Source: Sphingomonadales bacterium UBA2369 (GTDB lineage Bacteria > Pseudomonadota > Alphaproteobacteria > Sphingomonadales > Sphingomonadaceae). Taken from it: DNA of 64,000 nucleotides. Within the stretch, counting starts at the first letter, position 1; every line of letters begins with the position of its first letter. The translations under genes and the position numbers were made by a program. The notes beneath the pieces are model-generated. The model saw only the letters and a program-made list of their open reading frames with translations. It did no database searches and was not told where the DNA came from. The DNA is taken from NCBI GenBank assembly GCA_002344055.1, contig DDTH01000001.1, forward strand, positions 149,836 to 213,835, in the 5' to 3' direction. Shown in pieces: positions 35,407 through 47,078 of this stretch.

Positions 35407-36693
35407 TCAGGCCTTGGGCAATTGCGCCTTCGGAAAACCGCCCCAGGCGTCGTCATAATCGGGCTGGGCATGCTTCAGCGCATATTCGGTCGGCCGGTAG
35501 GGCCAGCAGGTCTCGACCATGAAGGCCATCGTGCCGTCGATCTTGTGCGGCTTCAGTTCGGCCTCGCTTGCCTTGCGCCAGCTTTCGACATCGGGGCCGT
35601 GTCCGGCCATGATATTGTGCAGGCTGAGCCCGCCGGGGGCGAAACCGCCGCCTTCCTTGGCGTCATATTCGCCGTGAATGAGGCCCATCGCCTCGCTCAT
35701 CACATTGCGGTGGAACCAGGGCGGACGGAACGTATCCTCGGCAACCATCCAGCGCGGCGGGAAGATGACGAAATCGGCATTGGCGCGGCCGGGCACGTCG
35801 CTCGGCGAGGTGAGGACGGTGAAGATGCTCGGGTCCGGATGGTCGTAGCTCACCGTGCCGATCGTGTTGAAGCGGGCGAGATCATATTTCCACGGCGCGA
35901 GATTGCCGTGCCAGGCGACGACGTCGAGCGGCGAGTGGTCGAGCATCGTCGTCCATAGCGAGCCGAGCGATTTCTGGATCAGCTCGAACTCGCTTTCGAC
36001 GTCCTCGAACCAGGCATGCGGCGTAAGGAAATCGCGGGGATTGGCGAGACCGTTGCTCCCGATCGGCCCGAGCTCGGGCAGGCGGAACAAAGCGCCGTGA
36101 TTTTCCGCGACATAGCCGCGCGCCTCGCCATCCGGCAGCAACACGCGGAAGCGGACGCCGCGCGGGATGAGGGCGATCTCGCCGGGCTTCAGGTCGATGC
36201 GGCCCAGTTCGGTCAGCAGATCGAGCCGGCCGCGCTCCGGGATGATGAGCAATTCGCCGTCCGCGTTGAAGAAGGCGCGACGGTCCATGTCGGCATTGGC
36301 CCGGTAAATATGGACGGCGATGCCCTCCAGATCGGCGGGATCGCGGTTCGCCATCATGGTGACGAGGCCGTCGACGAAATCGGCGTCGGCGCTCGGCAGG
36401 TCGAGTGGGTCCCAGCGGAGGCGGTTTGGAGGAAGCGGCGCGTCCGACGTGCCGGGAGCGAAGAGCTTGGCGCCCTTGTAGCGCTCGTAGGGCGGATGCT
36501 CGGCGCTCGGCCGGAGGCGGTAGAGCCAGGAGCGGCGATTCTCGTGGCGCGGCGCGGTGAAGGCGGTGCCGGACAATTGCTCCGCATAAAGCCCGAACGC
36601 CGGCCGCTGCGGGGAATTGCGGCCTTGCGGCAGCGCACCGGCAATCGCCTCGCTCTCGAAATGTCCGCCGAAACCGGGGAAATAGCTGGTCAT
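35407..36693 (-). CDS. hmgA: Homogentisate 1,2-dioxygenase
   Basis: Opens the ring of homogentisate to maleylacetoacetate in tyrosine/phenylalanine breakdown. 428 residues, the family length. N-terminus SYFPGFGGHFESEAIAGALP and AEQLSGTAFTAPRHENRRSWLYR are characteristic. The iron-binding end includes LIHGEYDAKEGG (His/Glu) and SLHNIMAGHGPD (His). It lies downstream of hppD, the preceding step, on the same strand, separated by a 140-bp repeat element. The fumarylacetoacetase and isomerase genes are not in the window. Confidence 0.97.
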   Translation of the reverse strand: MTSYFPGFGGHFESEAIAGALPQGRNSPQRPAFGLYAEQLSGTAFTAPRHENRRSWLYRLRPSAEHPPYERYKGAKLFAPGTSDAPLPPNRLRWDPLDLPSADADFVDGLVTMMANRDPADLEGIAVHIYRANADMDRRAFFNADGELLIIPERGRLDLLTELGRIDLKPGEIALIPRGVRFRVLLPDGEARGYVAENHGALFRLPELGPIGSNGLANPRDFLTPHAWFEDVESEFELIQKSLGSLWTTMLDHSPLDVVAWHGNLAPWKYDLARFNTIGTVSYDHPDPSIFTVLTSPSDVPGRANADFVIFPPRWMVAEDTFRPPWFHRNVMSEAMGLIHGEYDAKEGGGFAPGGLSLHNIMAGHGPDVESWRKASEAELKPHKIDGTMAFMVETCWPYRPTEYALKHAQPDYDDAWGGFPKAQLPKA

Positions 36694-36706
36694 AGCACTT
36701 CCTAAC

Positions 36707-36844
36707 CCTTCTCCCTGTCAGGGAGAAGGTGGCCCGAAGGGCCGGATGCGGGTCGCGAGCTTTGCTCGCGGCGGGTGACCCTCACCAAGCTACGCTAGCC
36801 AGCAAGCTGGCAAGCTCCGCTATCCTCTCCCCGCCGGGGAGAGG
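36707..36844. repeat. Multi-hairpin intergenic repeat between hppD and hmgA
   Basis: Four short palindromes in tandem: CCTTCTCCCTGTCAGGGAGAAGG region (36707-36729), GGCCCGAAGGGCC (36731-36743), GCGAGC-TTT-GCTCGC (about 36755-36769), and CCTCTCCCCG-CCGGGGAGAGG (36824-36844). This arrangement (GGGAGAAGGTGGCCCGAAGGGCCGGATG) is a familiar genome-scattered element in sphingomonads. It sits inside an apparent operon, so it may reduce hmgA transcription relative to hppD. Confidence 0.8.
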
Positions 36845-36851
36845 AGAAAAC

Positions 36852-37952
36852 TCAGGCGTCCTTCGCCGCCGGGATCACGCCGCGGCGGATCTGGTCGAGT
36901 TCGATCGACTCGAACAGGGCTTTGAAATTGCCTTCGCCGAAGCCCTCATTGCCCTTGCGCTGGATGATCTCGAAGAAGATCGGGCCGACCATGTTCTCGG
37001 TGAAGATCTGCAGCAGCAGGCCCTCGCCCGTCTCCGGCGAGCCGTCGATCAGGATGCGGCGGGCGCGCATGGCCTGCACGTCGTGGGCGTGGCCGGGGAT
37101 GCGCTGGTCGATCAGGTCGTAATAGGTTTCGGGGCTGTCCTGAAACTTCACGCCATTGGCCCGCAGCGCATCGACCGTCTTGAAGATGTCGTCGGTGGCG
37201 AAGGCGAGGTGCTGGATGCCTTCGCCTTTATATTCCTTCAGATATTCGGCGATCTGCGAGAAATCGTCCTGGCTCTCGTTCAGCGGGATGCGGATCTTGT
37301 CGTCCGGCGCGGTCATTGCGCGCGACAGCAAGCCGGTCTGCTGGCCCTCAATGTCGAAATAGCGGATCTCGCGGAAGTTGAAGATGCGCTCGTAAAATTC
37401 GGCCCAGTGATTCATCCGGCCGCGATTCACATTGTGGGTGAGGTGATCGAGCGTGTGGAGGCCGACGCTGTTCTGGTCGCGGCTGGCGCCGGGGACCGGC
37501 TCGAAATCCACGTCGTAAATCTGCTCGGCGCCATAGCGGTCGACCAAATAGAGGAAGGAGCCGCCAATCCCTTCGATCGAGGGGATTTCCAGTTCGCCGG
37601 GACCACGCGGACTCTGCACTTCGGTGGCGCCGCGTTCGACCGCGAGTTTCACCGCCTCCTTCGAGTCCTTCACGCGGAAGGCCATGCCGTTGGCGGACGG
37701 GCCGTGCGCCTCGCGGAAGTCGGCGGGCTGGCCCTCCGGCTCCATGTTCAGGATGAAGTTGATGTCGCCCTGCGCATAGTGGCGGACATTCTTGGAGCGG
37801 TGATTGCCGACATGGGTGAAGCCCAGCTGGGTAAACATCCGCGCCATCGCCTCGGGATCGGGGCTGGTCCATTCGACGAATTCGAAGCCGTCGAGGCCGA
37901 TGACATTGTCGCGGTTGCCGCTTTGCGGACGGGCCTGGGTCTGGGTCGCCAT
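36852..37952 (-). CDS. hppD: 4-hydroxyphenylpyruvate dioxygenase
   Basis: Converts 4-hydroxyphenylpyruvate to homogentisate. 366 residues with two vicinal-oxygen-chelate halves. The Fe(II) ligands are visible as His in LDHLTHNVNRG, His in GIQHLAFATDD and Glu in FFEIIQRKG. The C-terminal gating helix is present (EGNFKALFESIELDQIRRG). Length and motifs match the bacterial enzyme. It is the first gene of the hppD-hmgA pair on the minus strand, followed by the repeat element. The TauE-like gene upstream is divergent. Confidence 0.97.
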   Translation of the reverse strand: MATQTQARPQSGNRDNVIGLDGFEFVEWTSPDPEAMARMFTQLGFTHVGNHRSKNVRHYAQGDINFILNMEPEGQPADFREAHGPSANGMAFRVKDSKEAVKLAVERGATEVQSPRGPGELEIPSIEGIGGSFLYLVDRYGAEQIYDVDFEPVPGASRDQNSVGLHTLDHLTHNVNRGRMNHWAEFYERIFNFREIRYFDIEGQQTGLLSRAMTAPDDKIRIPLNESQDDFSQIAEYLKEYKGEGIQHLAFATDDIFKTVDALRANGVKFQDSPETYYDLIDQRIPGHAHDVQAMRARRILIDGSPETGEGLLLQIFTENMVGPIFFEIIQRKGNEGFGEGNFKALFESIELDQIRRGVIPAAKDA

Positions 37953-38029
37953 CGGGCGCTTCCTCTTTTAAAGCCTGGGGGTGCGCGGCCCCTCTAGCTT
38001 CCGCGCGGCCTTCACGAAAGCCCCCGGCC

Positions 38030-38782
38030 TTGGCTCTGCTCGCTCCGCTCTTCTTCCTGACCGCCCTGATCTACGCGGCCGCAGGCTTTGGCGGGGGATC
38101 GACCTACACCGCCTTGCTGGCGCTGTGGACGGACGATGTGGCGGTGATCCCGGTGGTGGCGCTGGCCTGCAACATCGTGGTGGTGAGCGCGGGCGTGTGG
38201 CGGTTCGCGCGGGAAGGGCATGTTGACTGGCGCCGAATCTGGCCCTTCTTCGCCGCGTCCGTGCCGATGGCGTTCGTGGGCGGGCTGCTGCCGGTGCCGC
38301 GCGTGGTGTTTATCGGGCTGCTGTCCGCGTCGCTGTTCGTGGCCGGCCTGTTGCTGCTGTGGCAGCCGAAGGCGCGCGCCGGCCTGCCGCCGAAGCCCTA
38401 TCCGCGCTGGCTGGAGCCGTTGGTGGGCGGCCTGCTGGGCCTGCTGGCCGGGATCGTCGGGATCGGGGGCGGCATCTATCTGGCGCCCGTCCTGCATCTG
38501 CTGCGCTGGGGCAGCCCGCATGCGATTGCGGGGACCAGCGCGGTTTTCATTCTGGCCAATTCGCTGTCGGGCCTGGGCGGGCAGCTGGCCAAGAGCGGGA
38601 GCGCGTTCGGCGAGGTGCTGGCGGCGCATTGGCTGCTGCTGCCGGCGGTGCTGGTGGGCGGGGCGATCGGGTCTTTGCTCGGCGCGAAGCGATTCGACCC
38701 GCATTGGCTGCGGGTGCTGACCGGACTGCTCATCCTGTTCGTCTCGGGCCAGCTCGCCGTGCGGTTCGTCGCCTTGCTCTGA
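38030..38782 (+). CDS. TauE/SafE family membrane transporter
   Basis: 250 residues from TTG 38030, with no ATG available before the first helix. Eight hydrophobic segments form two halves with the family motifs LIYAAAGFGGGSTYTALLAL and LGLLAGIVGIGGGIYLAPVLHLL. Paralogue of the exporter at 28887-29798, but without a TIGR02186 partner and with a much shorter central loop (PKARAGLPPKPYPRW). Anion exported unknown. It lies 77 bp from the divergent hppD start. Confidence 0.85.
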   Translation: MALLAPLFFLTALIYAAAGFGGGSTYTALLALWTDDVAVIPVVALACNIVVVSAGVWRFAREGHVDWRRIWPFFAASVPMAFVGGLLPVPRVVFIGLLSASLFVAGLLLLWQPKARAGLPPKPYPRWLEPLVGGLLGLLAGIVGIGGGIYLAPVLHLLRWGSPHAIAGTSAVFILANSLSGLGGQLAKSGSAFGEVLAAHWLLLPAVLVGGAIGSLLGAKRFDPHWLRVLTGLLILFVSGQLAVRFVALL

Positions 38783-38823
38783 CGGGGTTCCGGCATCTGG
38801 AAAATTGATGCTATGCCGCAACG

Positions 38824-40011
38824 ATGCTGACTCGACGCGAAGCGATCGGAGGGCTCGGTGCTGCCGCCGCCCTGATGTCAACGTCCGGCCTGGCGCTGGC
38901 GCAGCAAAGGGCGCGGAAGGGCGCGCGGCTGCGGCCCGGCGATACGGTCGGCGTGATCGCGCCTGCAGGCTGGCCGCCCAATCCCGCCGATTACGACCAG
39001 GCGTTGCAGCGTGTGCGGGACATGGGCCTAGTGCCCAGGGCCGGCAATCATCTGCGCGACCGCCACGGCTATCTCGCCGGCACGGACCAGAACCGCGCTG
39101 CCGACGTGAATGCGATGTTCGCCGATGACAATGTGAAGGCGGTGCTGGCGATCCGCGGCGGCTGGGGCTGCGCGCGGCTTTTGCCCTATCTCGACTGGGG
39201 CGTGATCCGCGCCAATCCGAAGATACTTGCCGGGTTCAGCGACATCACCGCGTTGCACCTGGCGATCGCGGCGCGGGGCGGTTTCCCGACCATTCACGGT
39301 CCCAATATCGGCAGCAATTGGGGATCGCGCAGCGCCGACACGTTCCGCCGTCTGGTCTTCGACGCCGCCTTGCCGGTGCTGGAGGAATGGCCGGGCGGGA
39401 TCCCGCCCGTCGCGCCGCCGGTTCAGCCTGTGCCGTCGATTACCGTCGGCCCGCCGCCCGCCAATGTGCCGCCCGTGCCAGCGCCGCAGAGTCCTGCGCC
39501 TCGCGTCGGCGTGGACGGGCAGCCGCTGCCGAGCGTTACCGTGGACGGGGAACCCGTGGTGTCGCTCCCGGTCTCGCATCGCACCCGCACGATCCGGGGA
39601 GGCAAGGCGACCGGGCGTCTGCTTGGCGGCAATCTGACCGTGCTATCGGCGCTGGTCGGTACGCCTTATCTGCCCGATTTCGACGATGCGATCCTGTTCC
39701 TGGAAGATGTCGAGGAAGCCGAATATCGGGTCGACCGGATGCTGACCCAATTGGCGCTGGCGGGCATTCTCGGGCGGCTGAACGGGATCGTGTTCGGCCA
39801 GTGCACGCGCTGTGCTACCGCCAATCCGGGGCCGAACAGCGTGTCGCTGGACATGGTGCTGAACAACCATTTCTCGCGGTTCAACATTCCGTCCTTCACC
39901 GGCGCCTGGTTCGGGCACATTTCGAACCAGCTGAACATTCCGGTCGGCGTGCGGGCGGAGATCGACGCCGATGCAGGAACGATCCGGGTGCTGGAAGCGG
40001 CGGTGGCTTGA
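38824..40011 (+). CDS. S66 family LD-carboxypeptidase, Tat-exported
   Basis: 395 residues. The N-terminus MLTRREAIGGLGAAAALMSTSGLALA has a twin-arginine-type signal. The S66 nucleophile is the Ser of LAGFSDITAL, with the Glu in LFLEDVEEAEYRVDRML and the His in WFGHISNQLNIPVG, so the Ser-Glu-His triad looks complete. An insertion of about 60 residues (roughly 195-255), rich in Pro and Val (PPVAPPVQPVPSITVGPPP), separates the two domains and is not usual in LdcA. LdcA trims tetrapeptides in murein recycling. The usual enzyme is cytoplasmic, whereas this one is predicted periplasmic. Confidence 0.88.
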   Translation: MLTRREAIGGLGAAAALMSTSGLALAQQRARKGARLRPGDTVGVIAPAGWPPNPADYDQALQRVRDMGLVPRAGNHLRDRHGYLAGTDQNRAADVNAMFADDNVKAVLAIRGGWGCARLLPYLDWGVIRANPKILAGFSDITALHLAIAARGGFPTIHGPNIGSNWGSRSADTFRRLVFDAALPVLEEWPGGIPPVAPPVQPVPSITVGPPPANVPPVPAPQSPAPRVGVDGQPLPSVTVDGEPVVSLPVSHRTRTIRGGKATGRLLGGNLTVLSALVGTPYLPDFDDAILFLEDVEEAEYRVDRMLTQLALAGILGRLNGIVFGQCTRCATANPGPNSVSLDMVLNNHFSRFNIPSFTGAWFGHISNQLNIPVGVRAEIDADAGTIRVLEAAVA

Positions 40012-40239
40012 GCCCGATGTAGACGGCTCGCAGCATTGACTGCGGCCGGCCGGCGCTCCACCTTGCGGACATGAACTGTCTGGCGATCTTTCAGCGGCAT
40101 CGCGCACATTCGGGCCAGCTGCTCGCAGGCATTTAGCCCCGGACCTTGCCGCCCGAGCGCGACGGTTCGGGGGTTCAGATCAATCGTCAGACGGCGCCCC
40201 GCCGGCCCGCGGGGCGGCCTGCGCGCGAACACAATTTTC

Positions 40240-40671
40240 ATGGATGAACAGATCATGCCGAACCACGCAACGAATCCGTCCCCGGAGAAGCCGGCCATTC
40301 ACCTGAGCGAAGAGGATTATGACATCATCGCCAATCTGGCGCTGAGCATCGAGCGGCGGTCGCCGGACCTTTCCGGCCTGCTGCTGGAGGAGATCGACCG
40401 CGCCGAGATTCACGCCGCAGGTGAATTGCCGGGCGATGTCGTGGCGTTGGGATCGGAGGTGGAGTTTCTCGATGTGGAATCGGGTGCGACGCGGCGGGTG
40501 CGTCTCGTCCTGCCGGTCGATGCCGATATTGAGGATGGCCGCATCTCGATCCTGACGTCGGTCGGCGCCGGCCTGATCGGCCTCAGAACGGGTCAGTCCA
40601 TCGACTGGCCCACGCCGAACGGCATGCCGCGCGTGCTGCGCATCCTCCGGGTCGAGCGACCGGCAGGGTAA
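40240..40671 (+). CDS. rnk: Rnk-type regulator (GreA/GreB family fold)
   Basis: 143 residues. ATG 40255 is an alternative start. The short N-terminal helical region (AIHLSEEDYDIIANLALSIERR) lacks the long coiled coil of GreA, and the C-terminal FKBP-like domain carries ELPGDVVALGSEVEFLD, then SILTSVGAGLIGLRTGQSIDW and the final PRVLRILRVERP. This is the Rnk pattern. Rnk binds RNA polymerase near the secondary channel and was named regulator of nucleoside diphosphate kinase. The preceding gap (40012-40239, 228 bp) holds no gene I can support. Confidence 0.88.
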   Translation: MDEQIMPNHATNPSPEKPAIHLSEEDYDIIANLALSIERRSPDLSGLLLEEIDRAEIHAAGELPGDVVALGSEVEFLDVESGATRRVRLVLPVDADIEDGRISILTSVGAGLIGLRTGQSIDWPTPNGMPRVLRILRVERPAG

Positions 40672-40719
40672 GCCGGGTGCGCCGGGGCCGGGGCCGATTC
40701 AGCGAAGCTGAAAACGACT

Positions 40720-41124
40720 CTAAGCGGATTCGCTGGTCCTGGATTCGCTCCCGTCGGTCGCATCCAGTTTGACCCGGCCGCGCTCCGCCGGGGGGACGCC
40801 CTCCACCCCCATCGTCCTGTCGCGATAAATGGCTGCTCGCGCCAGCAGCATGAGAGAGACGGGCGTGGTGAGGGTCACGAACAGGGCGATCAGCACTTCG
40901 TGCAGCAGCAGCCGCGACTGCAGGACGGAATAGCAGATCACCGAGCCGAGGATGATGAGCATGGTGCCGAGCGTGGTGCCGATCGTCGGCGGGTGGACGC
41001 GCTCGTAAAAGGTCTTGAAGCGGACCAGCCCGATCGCGCCGATCAGGGTGAAGGCCGCCCCGGCGAGGACGAGCAGGCCGACGAGGATCGCGGCCCAGAG
41101 CGGAAGATCGGGGGCCTGGATCAT
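40720..41124 (-). CDS. mnhG: Mrp-type Na+/H+ antiporter subunit G
   Basis: 134 residues from ATG 41124 (MIQAPDLPLWAAIL). Three hydrophobic helices with the MnhG pattern: AGAAFTLIGAIGLVRFKTFYERVHPPTIGTTLG, then LHEVLIALFVTLTTPVSLMLLARAA. The C-terminal tail is hydrophilic and somewhat long (to ESRTSESA). The start overlaps the mnhF stop (ATGA). It is the last gene of the six-gene operon. Confidence 0.93.
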   Translation of the reverse strand: MIQAPDLPLWAAILVGLLVLAGAAFTLIGAIGLVRFKTFYERVHPPTIGTTLGTMLIILGSVICYSVLQSRLLLHEVLIALFVTLTTPVSLMLLARAAIYRDRTMGVEGVPPAERGRVKLDATDGSESRTSESA

Positions 41125-41402
41125 TCGATCACCTCGCCGCGCATCAGGAATTTGGCGAGCGCGATGGTGCCGACCGAGCCAAGCACCGCGATGATCAAAG
41201 CCGCTTCGAAATAGAGCGTCCGCCCGGTCTGGATGCCGAAGGTCAGCAGAAGGAGCATCGTGCTCACGTAGAGCGTGTCGAGGCCGAGCACCCGGTCCTG
41301 CGCGCGCGGACCCTGGAAGATGCGCCACGCCGCGCATCCCATCGCCAGCCCGAGCATGACCTGCGCCGCGGTGATCGCGAAGGCGAGAACGAGCATGGTC
41401 AT
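41121..41402 (-). CDS. mnhF: Mrp-type Na+/H+ antiporter subunit F
   Basis: 93 residues with three hydrophobic helices and the MnhF signature RIFQGPRAQDRVLGLDTLYVSTMLLLL, where an Asp in the second helix is conserved. It is a small subunit of the Mrp complex in the inner membrane. ATG 41402 overlaps the mnhE stop by four bases (ATGA), and mnhG overlaps at the other end, which fixes both boundaries. Confidence 0.93.
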   Translation of the reverse strand: MTMLVLAFAITAAQVMLGLAMGCAAWRIFQGPRAQDRVLGLDTLYVSTMLLLLTFGIQTGRTLYFEAALIIAVLGSVGTIALAKFLMRGEVIE

Positions 41403-41881
41403 GGGAAGATCACCATCAGCAGGCGTTCGTAACGATGCTTGATCAGCCGGATCCATGTCTCCTCGTCGACGAGATCGAGGACGTGGATCAGGAGCATATT
41501 GTCCGCCCGGTTGAACTGCACCCACAGGGTCCCAGGGGTGGCGGTGATGATACAGGCGAGCACCGCGAGGCCATTCACGTCGCGCATGTCCAGCGGCAAG
41601 CGGATGAAGCCGGACACCCTCTTCCTTCTGGAAATGACGATGCGGGCCACCGCCAGATTGGAGCGGACGATGTCGAACACCACGATGCCGGCCAGCCGCA
41701 ATATCGCGGTCGTGGAGCCGATCCGCACCGGCTCGGGCCGCAATGCGGCGAGGGCGTGCGAGGCGGCGAACGCGATTACGGCGCCGACGACGATATGGCC
41801 GGGCGCCACCGACTGGTTGAGCAGCAGCCAGATCACCAGCAGGATAGCCGCCGTGATCGGATGAGGGAACCAGCGCTTCAT
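41399..41881 (-). CDS. mnhE: Mrp-type Na+/H+ antiporter subunit E
   Basis: 160 residues. Two N-terminal helices (AAILLVIWLLLNQSVAPGHIVVGAVIAFAASHAL) precede a soluble domain with the MnhE motif LAVLACIITATPGTLWV and VLDLVDEETWIRLIKHRYERLL. Subunit E stabilises the Mrp complex. ATG overlaps the mnhD stop (ATGA). Confidence 0.93.
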   Translation of the reverse strand: MKRWFPHPITAAILLVIWLLLNQSVAPGHIVVGAVIAFAASHALAALRPEPVRIGSTTAILRLAGIVVFDIVRSNLAVARIVISRRKRVSGFIRLPLDMRDVNGLAVLACIITATPGTLWVQFNRADNMLLIHVLDLVDEETWIRLIKHRYERLLMVIFP

Positions 41882-43509
41882 CGCGCGCCCTCACCATTTG
41901 ATTGCAGCCTAGGTGTGGACATGACCGAGCGGATATAGCCCTGCCGGTCCTCGAGCGACGCGCCCGTCCGCTCCATGTAATTCATGACCGGCCCGGCGAA
42001 GATGGTCAGGGCGAGACAGGCCGCGAGCAGGATGCCGACCGGCGCCGCTTCGGCCAGGCGCAGAACGGGTTGGGGCTTGTCGGAAGGCTCCCAGAGCAGA
42101 TCGATGCCGGCGCGCGAGGTGGCAATAAGGGTCGCCAGGCCTGAAATGATGATCAGCCCGATCAACAGCCAGGTCGAAACCGGAATCTGGTCTTCCAGGC
42201 CGATCAGGCCGTCCAGGAGCGCGAATTTGCCGATGAAACCCGAGAGGGGGGGCAGTCCGGCGAGCAGCAGCGCGACGAAGATGAAGGCACCGCCCAGGAT
42301 GGCGATCGTTCCGGGGATCTCGATGCCGACTTCGTCTTCCCCGGCCGCTTCGGGCGCCCAGACATATTCGTCGTCGAACACCGGTTCCGTCTGTGCGGTG
42401 GGCTTGTCGCCAAACTCCTGGCGCTCGACCAACTCGATCAGCATGAAGAAGGCACCGAGCGCGAGCGTCGAACTGACCAGATAAAAGAGCACCGCGCCGA
42501 GCACGGCGCCTTCGCCGGAACCCAAGGCCGCCAGCAGGGTGCCGGAGGAGATGAGCGCGCTGTAGCCCGCGATCCGGCTCAACGTCCGCGTGGCGAGCAG
42601 CCCGATCGTGCCGAAGATGATGGTCGCGATACCGCCATAAAGCAGCCAGTCGCCGCCGAATGTCGGTATCGGACTTTCCTCCGTGCCGAACAGAAGCAGG
42701 TAGACGCGCATCAGCGCATAGACGCCGACCTTGCTCAGGATTGCGAACAGCACCGCGACCGGGGGCGAGGCGGCGGCATAGGTCGAAGGCAGCCAGAAGC
42801 CCAGGGGCCACATCCCCGCCTTGATCAGGAAGGCGAGGCCGAGCACGGCCATGCCGGACTGGAACAGGGCAAGATCCGTACCGGCGATATCGGGAATGCG
42901 CGTCGCCAGGTCGGCCATGTTGAGCGTGCCGCAGACGCCGTAGATCAGCGCCGCGCCGATCAGGAAGAGCAGGGAGGCGGCGACGTTGATGGTCACATAA
43001 TGCAGGCCGGCGGTCACCCGCGCCTTGCCCGAACCGTGCAGCATCAGGCCGTAGGAAGCAGCCAGCAGCACCTCGAAAAAGACGAACAGGTTGAAGATGT
43101 CGCCGGTCAGAAAGGCGCCGTTGAGGCCCATCAGCTGCAGCAGGAACAGGGCATGGAAGCGCGGCCCGGCCGTATCCCATCGCGCCATTGCGTAGATCAG
43201 GCCGGCCAGGCCGAGCAGGTTCGCCAGCGCCAGCATGATCGCCGACAGCCAGTCCGCGACCAGCACGATCCCGAAGGGCGCCGGCCAATTGCCGACGAGG
43301 TAGGTGCGCGTCACCGGCTGCCCGGCAAAGCCTGCCGCGCTGATGCCCTGCAGCAGCATGCCCGACACCACGATCAGGGTCAGGATGACGCCGATGCTGA
43401 TCGCGCGCTTCGTGCGCAGGCGCTGCTCATCCAGGAGCAGCATCAACGCCGCCCCCGCCAGCGGGAGCAGGATGGGGAGCACGATCAGATGGTCGGTCCA
43501 GTTGCCCAT
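41878..43509 (-). CDS. mnhD: Mrp-type Na+/H+ antiporter subunit D
   Basis: 543 residues from ATG 43509, one base overlapping the mnhC stop (TGATG). Homologue of the NuoN/NuoM proton-pumping subunits with about 14 helices. Conserved residues for ion translocation include the Lys in AFLIKAGMWPLGFWLPSTYAAASPPVAVLFAILSKVG and the Glu in NLFVFFEVLLAASYGLML. A hydrophilic loop between late helices (EFGDKPTAQTEPVFDDEY) is longer than usual. It is part of the cation/proton exchange core with MnhA. Confidence 0.95.
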   Translation of the reverse strand: MGNWTDHLIVLPILLPLAGAALMLLLDEQRLRTKRAISIGVILTLIVVSGMLLQGISAAGFAGQPVTRTYLVGNWPAPFGIVLVADWLSAIMLALANLLGLAGLIYAMARWDTAGPRFHALFLLQLMGLNGAFLTGDIFNLFVFFEVLLAASYGLMLHGSGKARVTAGLHYVTINVAASLLFLIGAALIYGVCGTLNMADLATRIPDIAGTDLALFQSGMAVLGLAFLIKAGMWPLGFWLPSTYAAASPPVAVLFAILSKVGVYALMRVYLLLFGTEESPIPTFGGDWLLYGGIATIIFGTIGLLATRTLSRIAGYSALISSGTLLAALGSGEGAVLGAVLFYLVSSTLALGAFFMLIELVERQEFGDKPTAQTEPVFDDEYVWAPEAAGEDEVGIEIPGTIAILGGAFIFVALLLAGLPPLSGFIGKFALLDGLIGLEDQIPVSTWLLIGLIIISGLATLIATSRAGIDLLWEPSDKPQPVLRLAEAAPVGILLAACLALTIFAGPVMNYMERTGASLEDRQGYIRSVMSTPRLQSNGEGAR

Positions 43510-43849
43510 CAATCGGGCTCCTTGCCATCGACATGATCGGTGCCCGTCAGGCCGCGCGAGGCGAGCAGGACGACGAGCAGCAAGGCGGTCATCGCGAAGG
43601 AGATGACGATGGCGGTGAGGACCAGTGCCTGCGGCAGCGGGTCGGTATATTGGGCGGGATCGGCGGGAACGCTGCCATCAACGATCGGCGGCGCGTCCAC
43701 CCGGATCCGGCCCATCGCATAGATGAACAGATTGACGGCGTAGGACAGGAGCGAAAGCCCCAGTACCAGCTGAAAGGTGCGCGGACGCAGCACCAGCCAG
43801 ATGCCGGATGCCGTCAGCACGCCGATCGCGAGGGAAAGCACGACCTCCA

Positions 43850-43850
<1 letters not shown>
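43509..43850 (-). CDS. mnhC: Mrp-type Na+/H+ antiporter subunit C
   Basis: 113 residues with three helices, homologous to NuoK. Signature: GIWLVLRPRTFQLVLGLSLLSYAVNLFIYAMG and DPLPQALVLTAIVISFAMTALLLVV. The conserved helix-2 region is intact. The ATG overlaps the mnhAB stop by one base (TGATG). Confidence 0.94.
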
Positions 43851-46765
<2,915 letters not shown>

Positions 46766-47078
46766 AGACCCTCCCTGAAGGCGTCAGGCCCGCGCTGCAA
46801 CCCGGTTTGCCCAACTTCCGCTGATCCGCGGGTCGAATGCCGGCCGGACGACAGGGGGAGTCTTCTGGCACCGCACGACGCGCGGCCTGCGGCCGAAGCG
46901 CATTTCGCGAGCGGAGGAGCGCGACAATTCCCCCCGACGATCGTCCAGTTAACCCGACGTAGAAGTTTGCGCGCCAATGGAGTTGGTCAGCTGCAAATCC
47001 TCCAAAACTTCGACGTACGACTGTGACGACAAACGGCAGGCCTCCGGGAAATGCCGGATCATTGCAGGGCAGATTGGC
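46766..47078. other. Intergenic region between the mnh operon and a PhyH-like gene
   Basis: 313 bp between two divergent starts. It should carry the promoters of the antiporter operon and of the dioxygenase gene. The part nearest the dioxygenase is more AT-rich (AACTTCGACGTACGACTGTG). I see no gene, strong palindrome or terminator in it. The reading frame of the dioxygenase stays open into this region, but that extension (SCKSSKTSTYDCDDKRQASG) does not look like protein. Confidence 0.4.
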
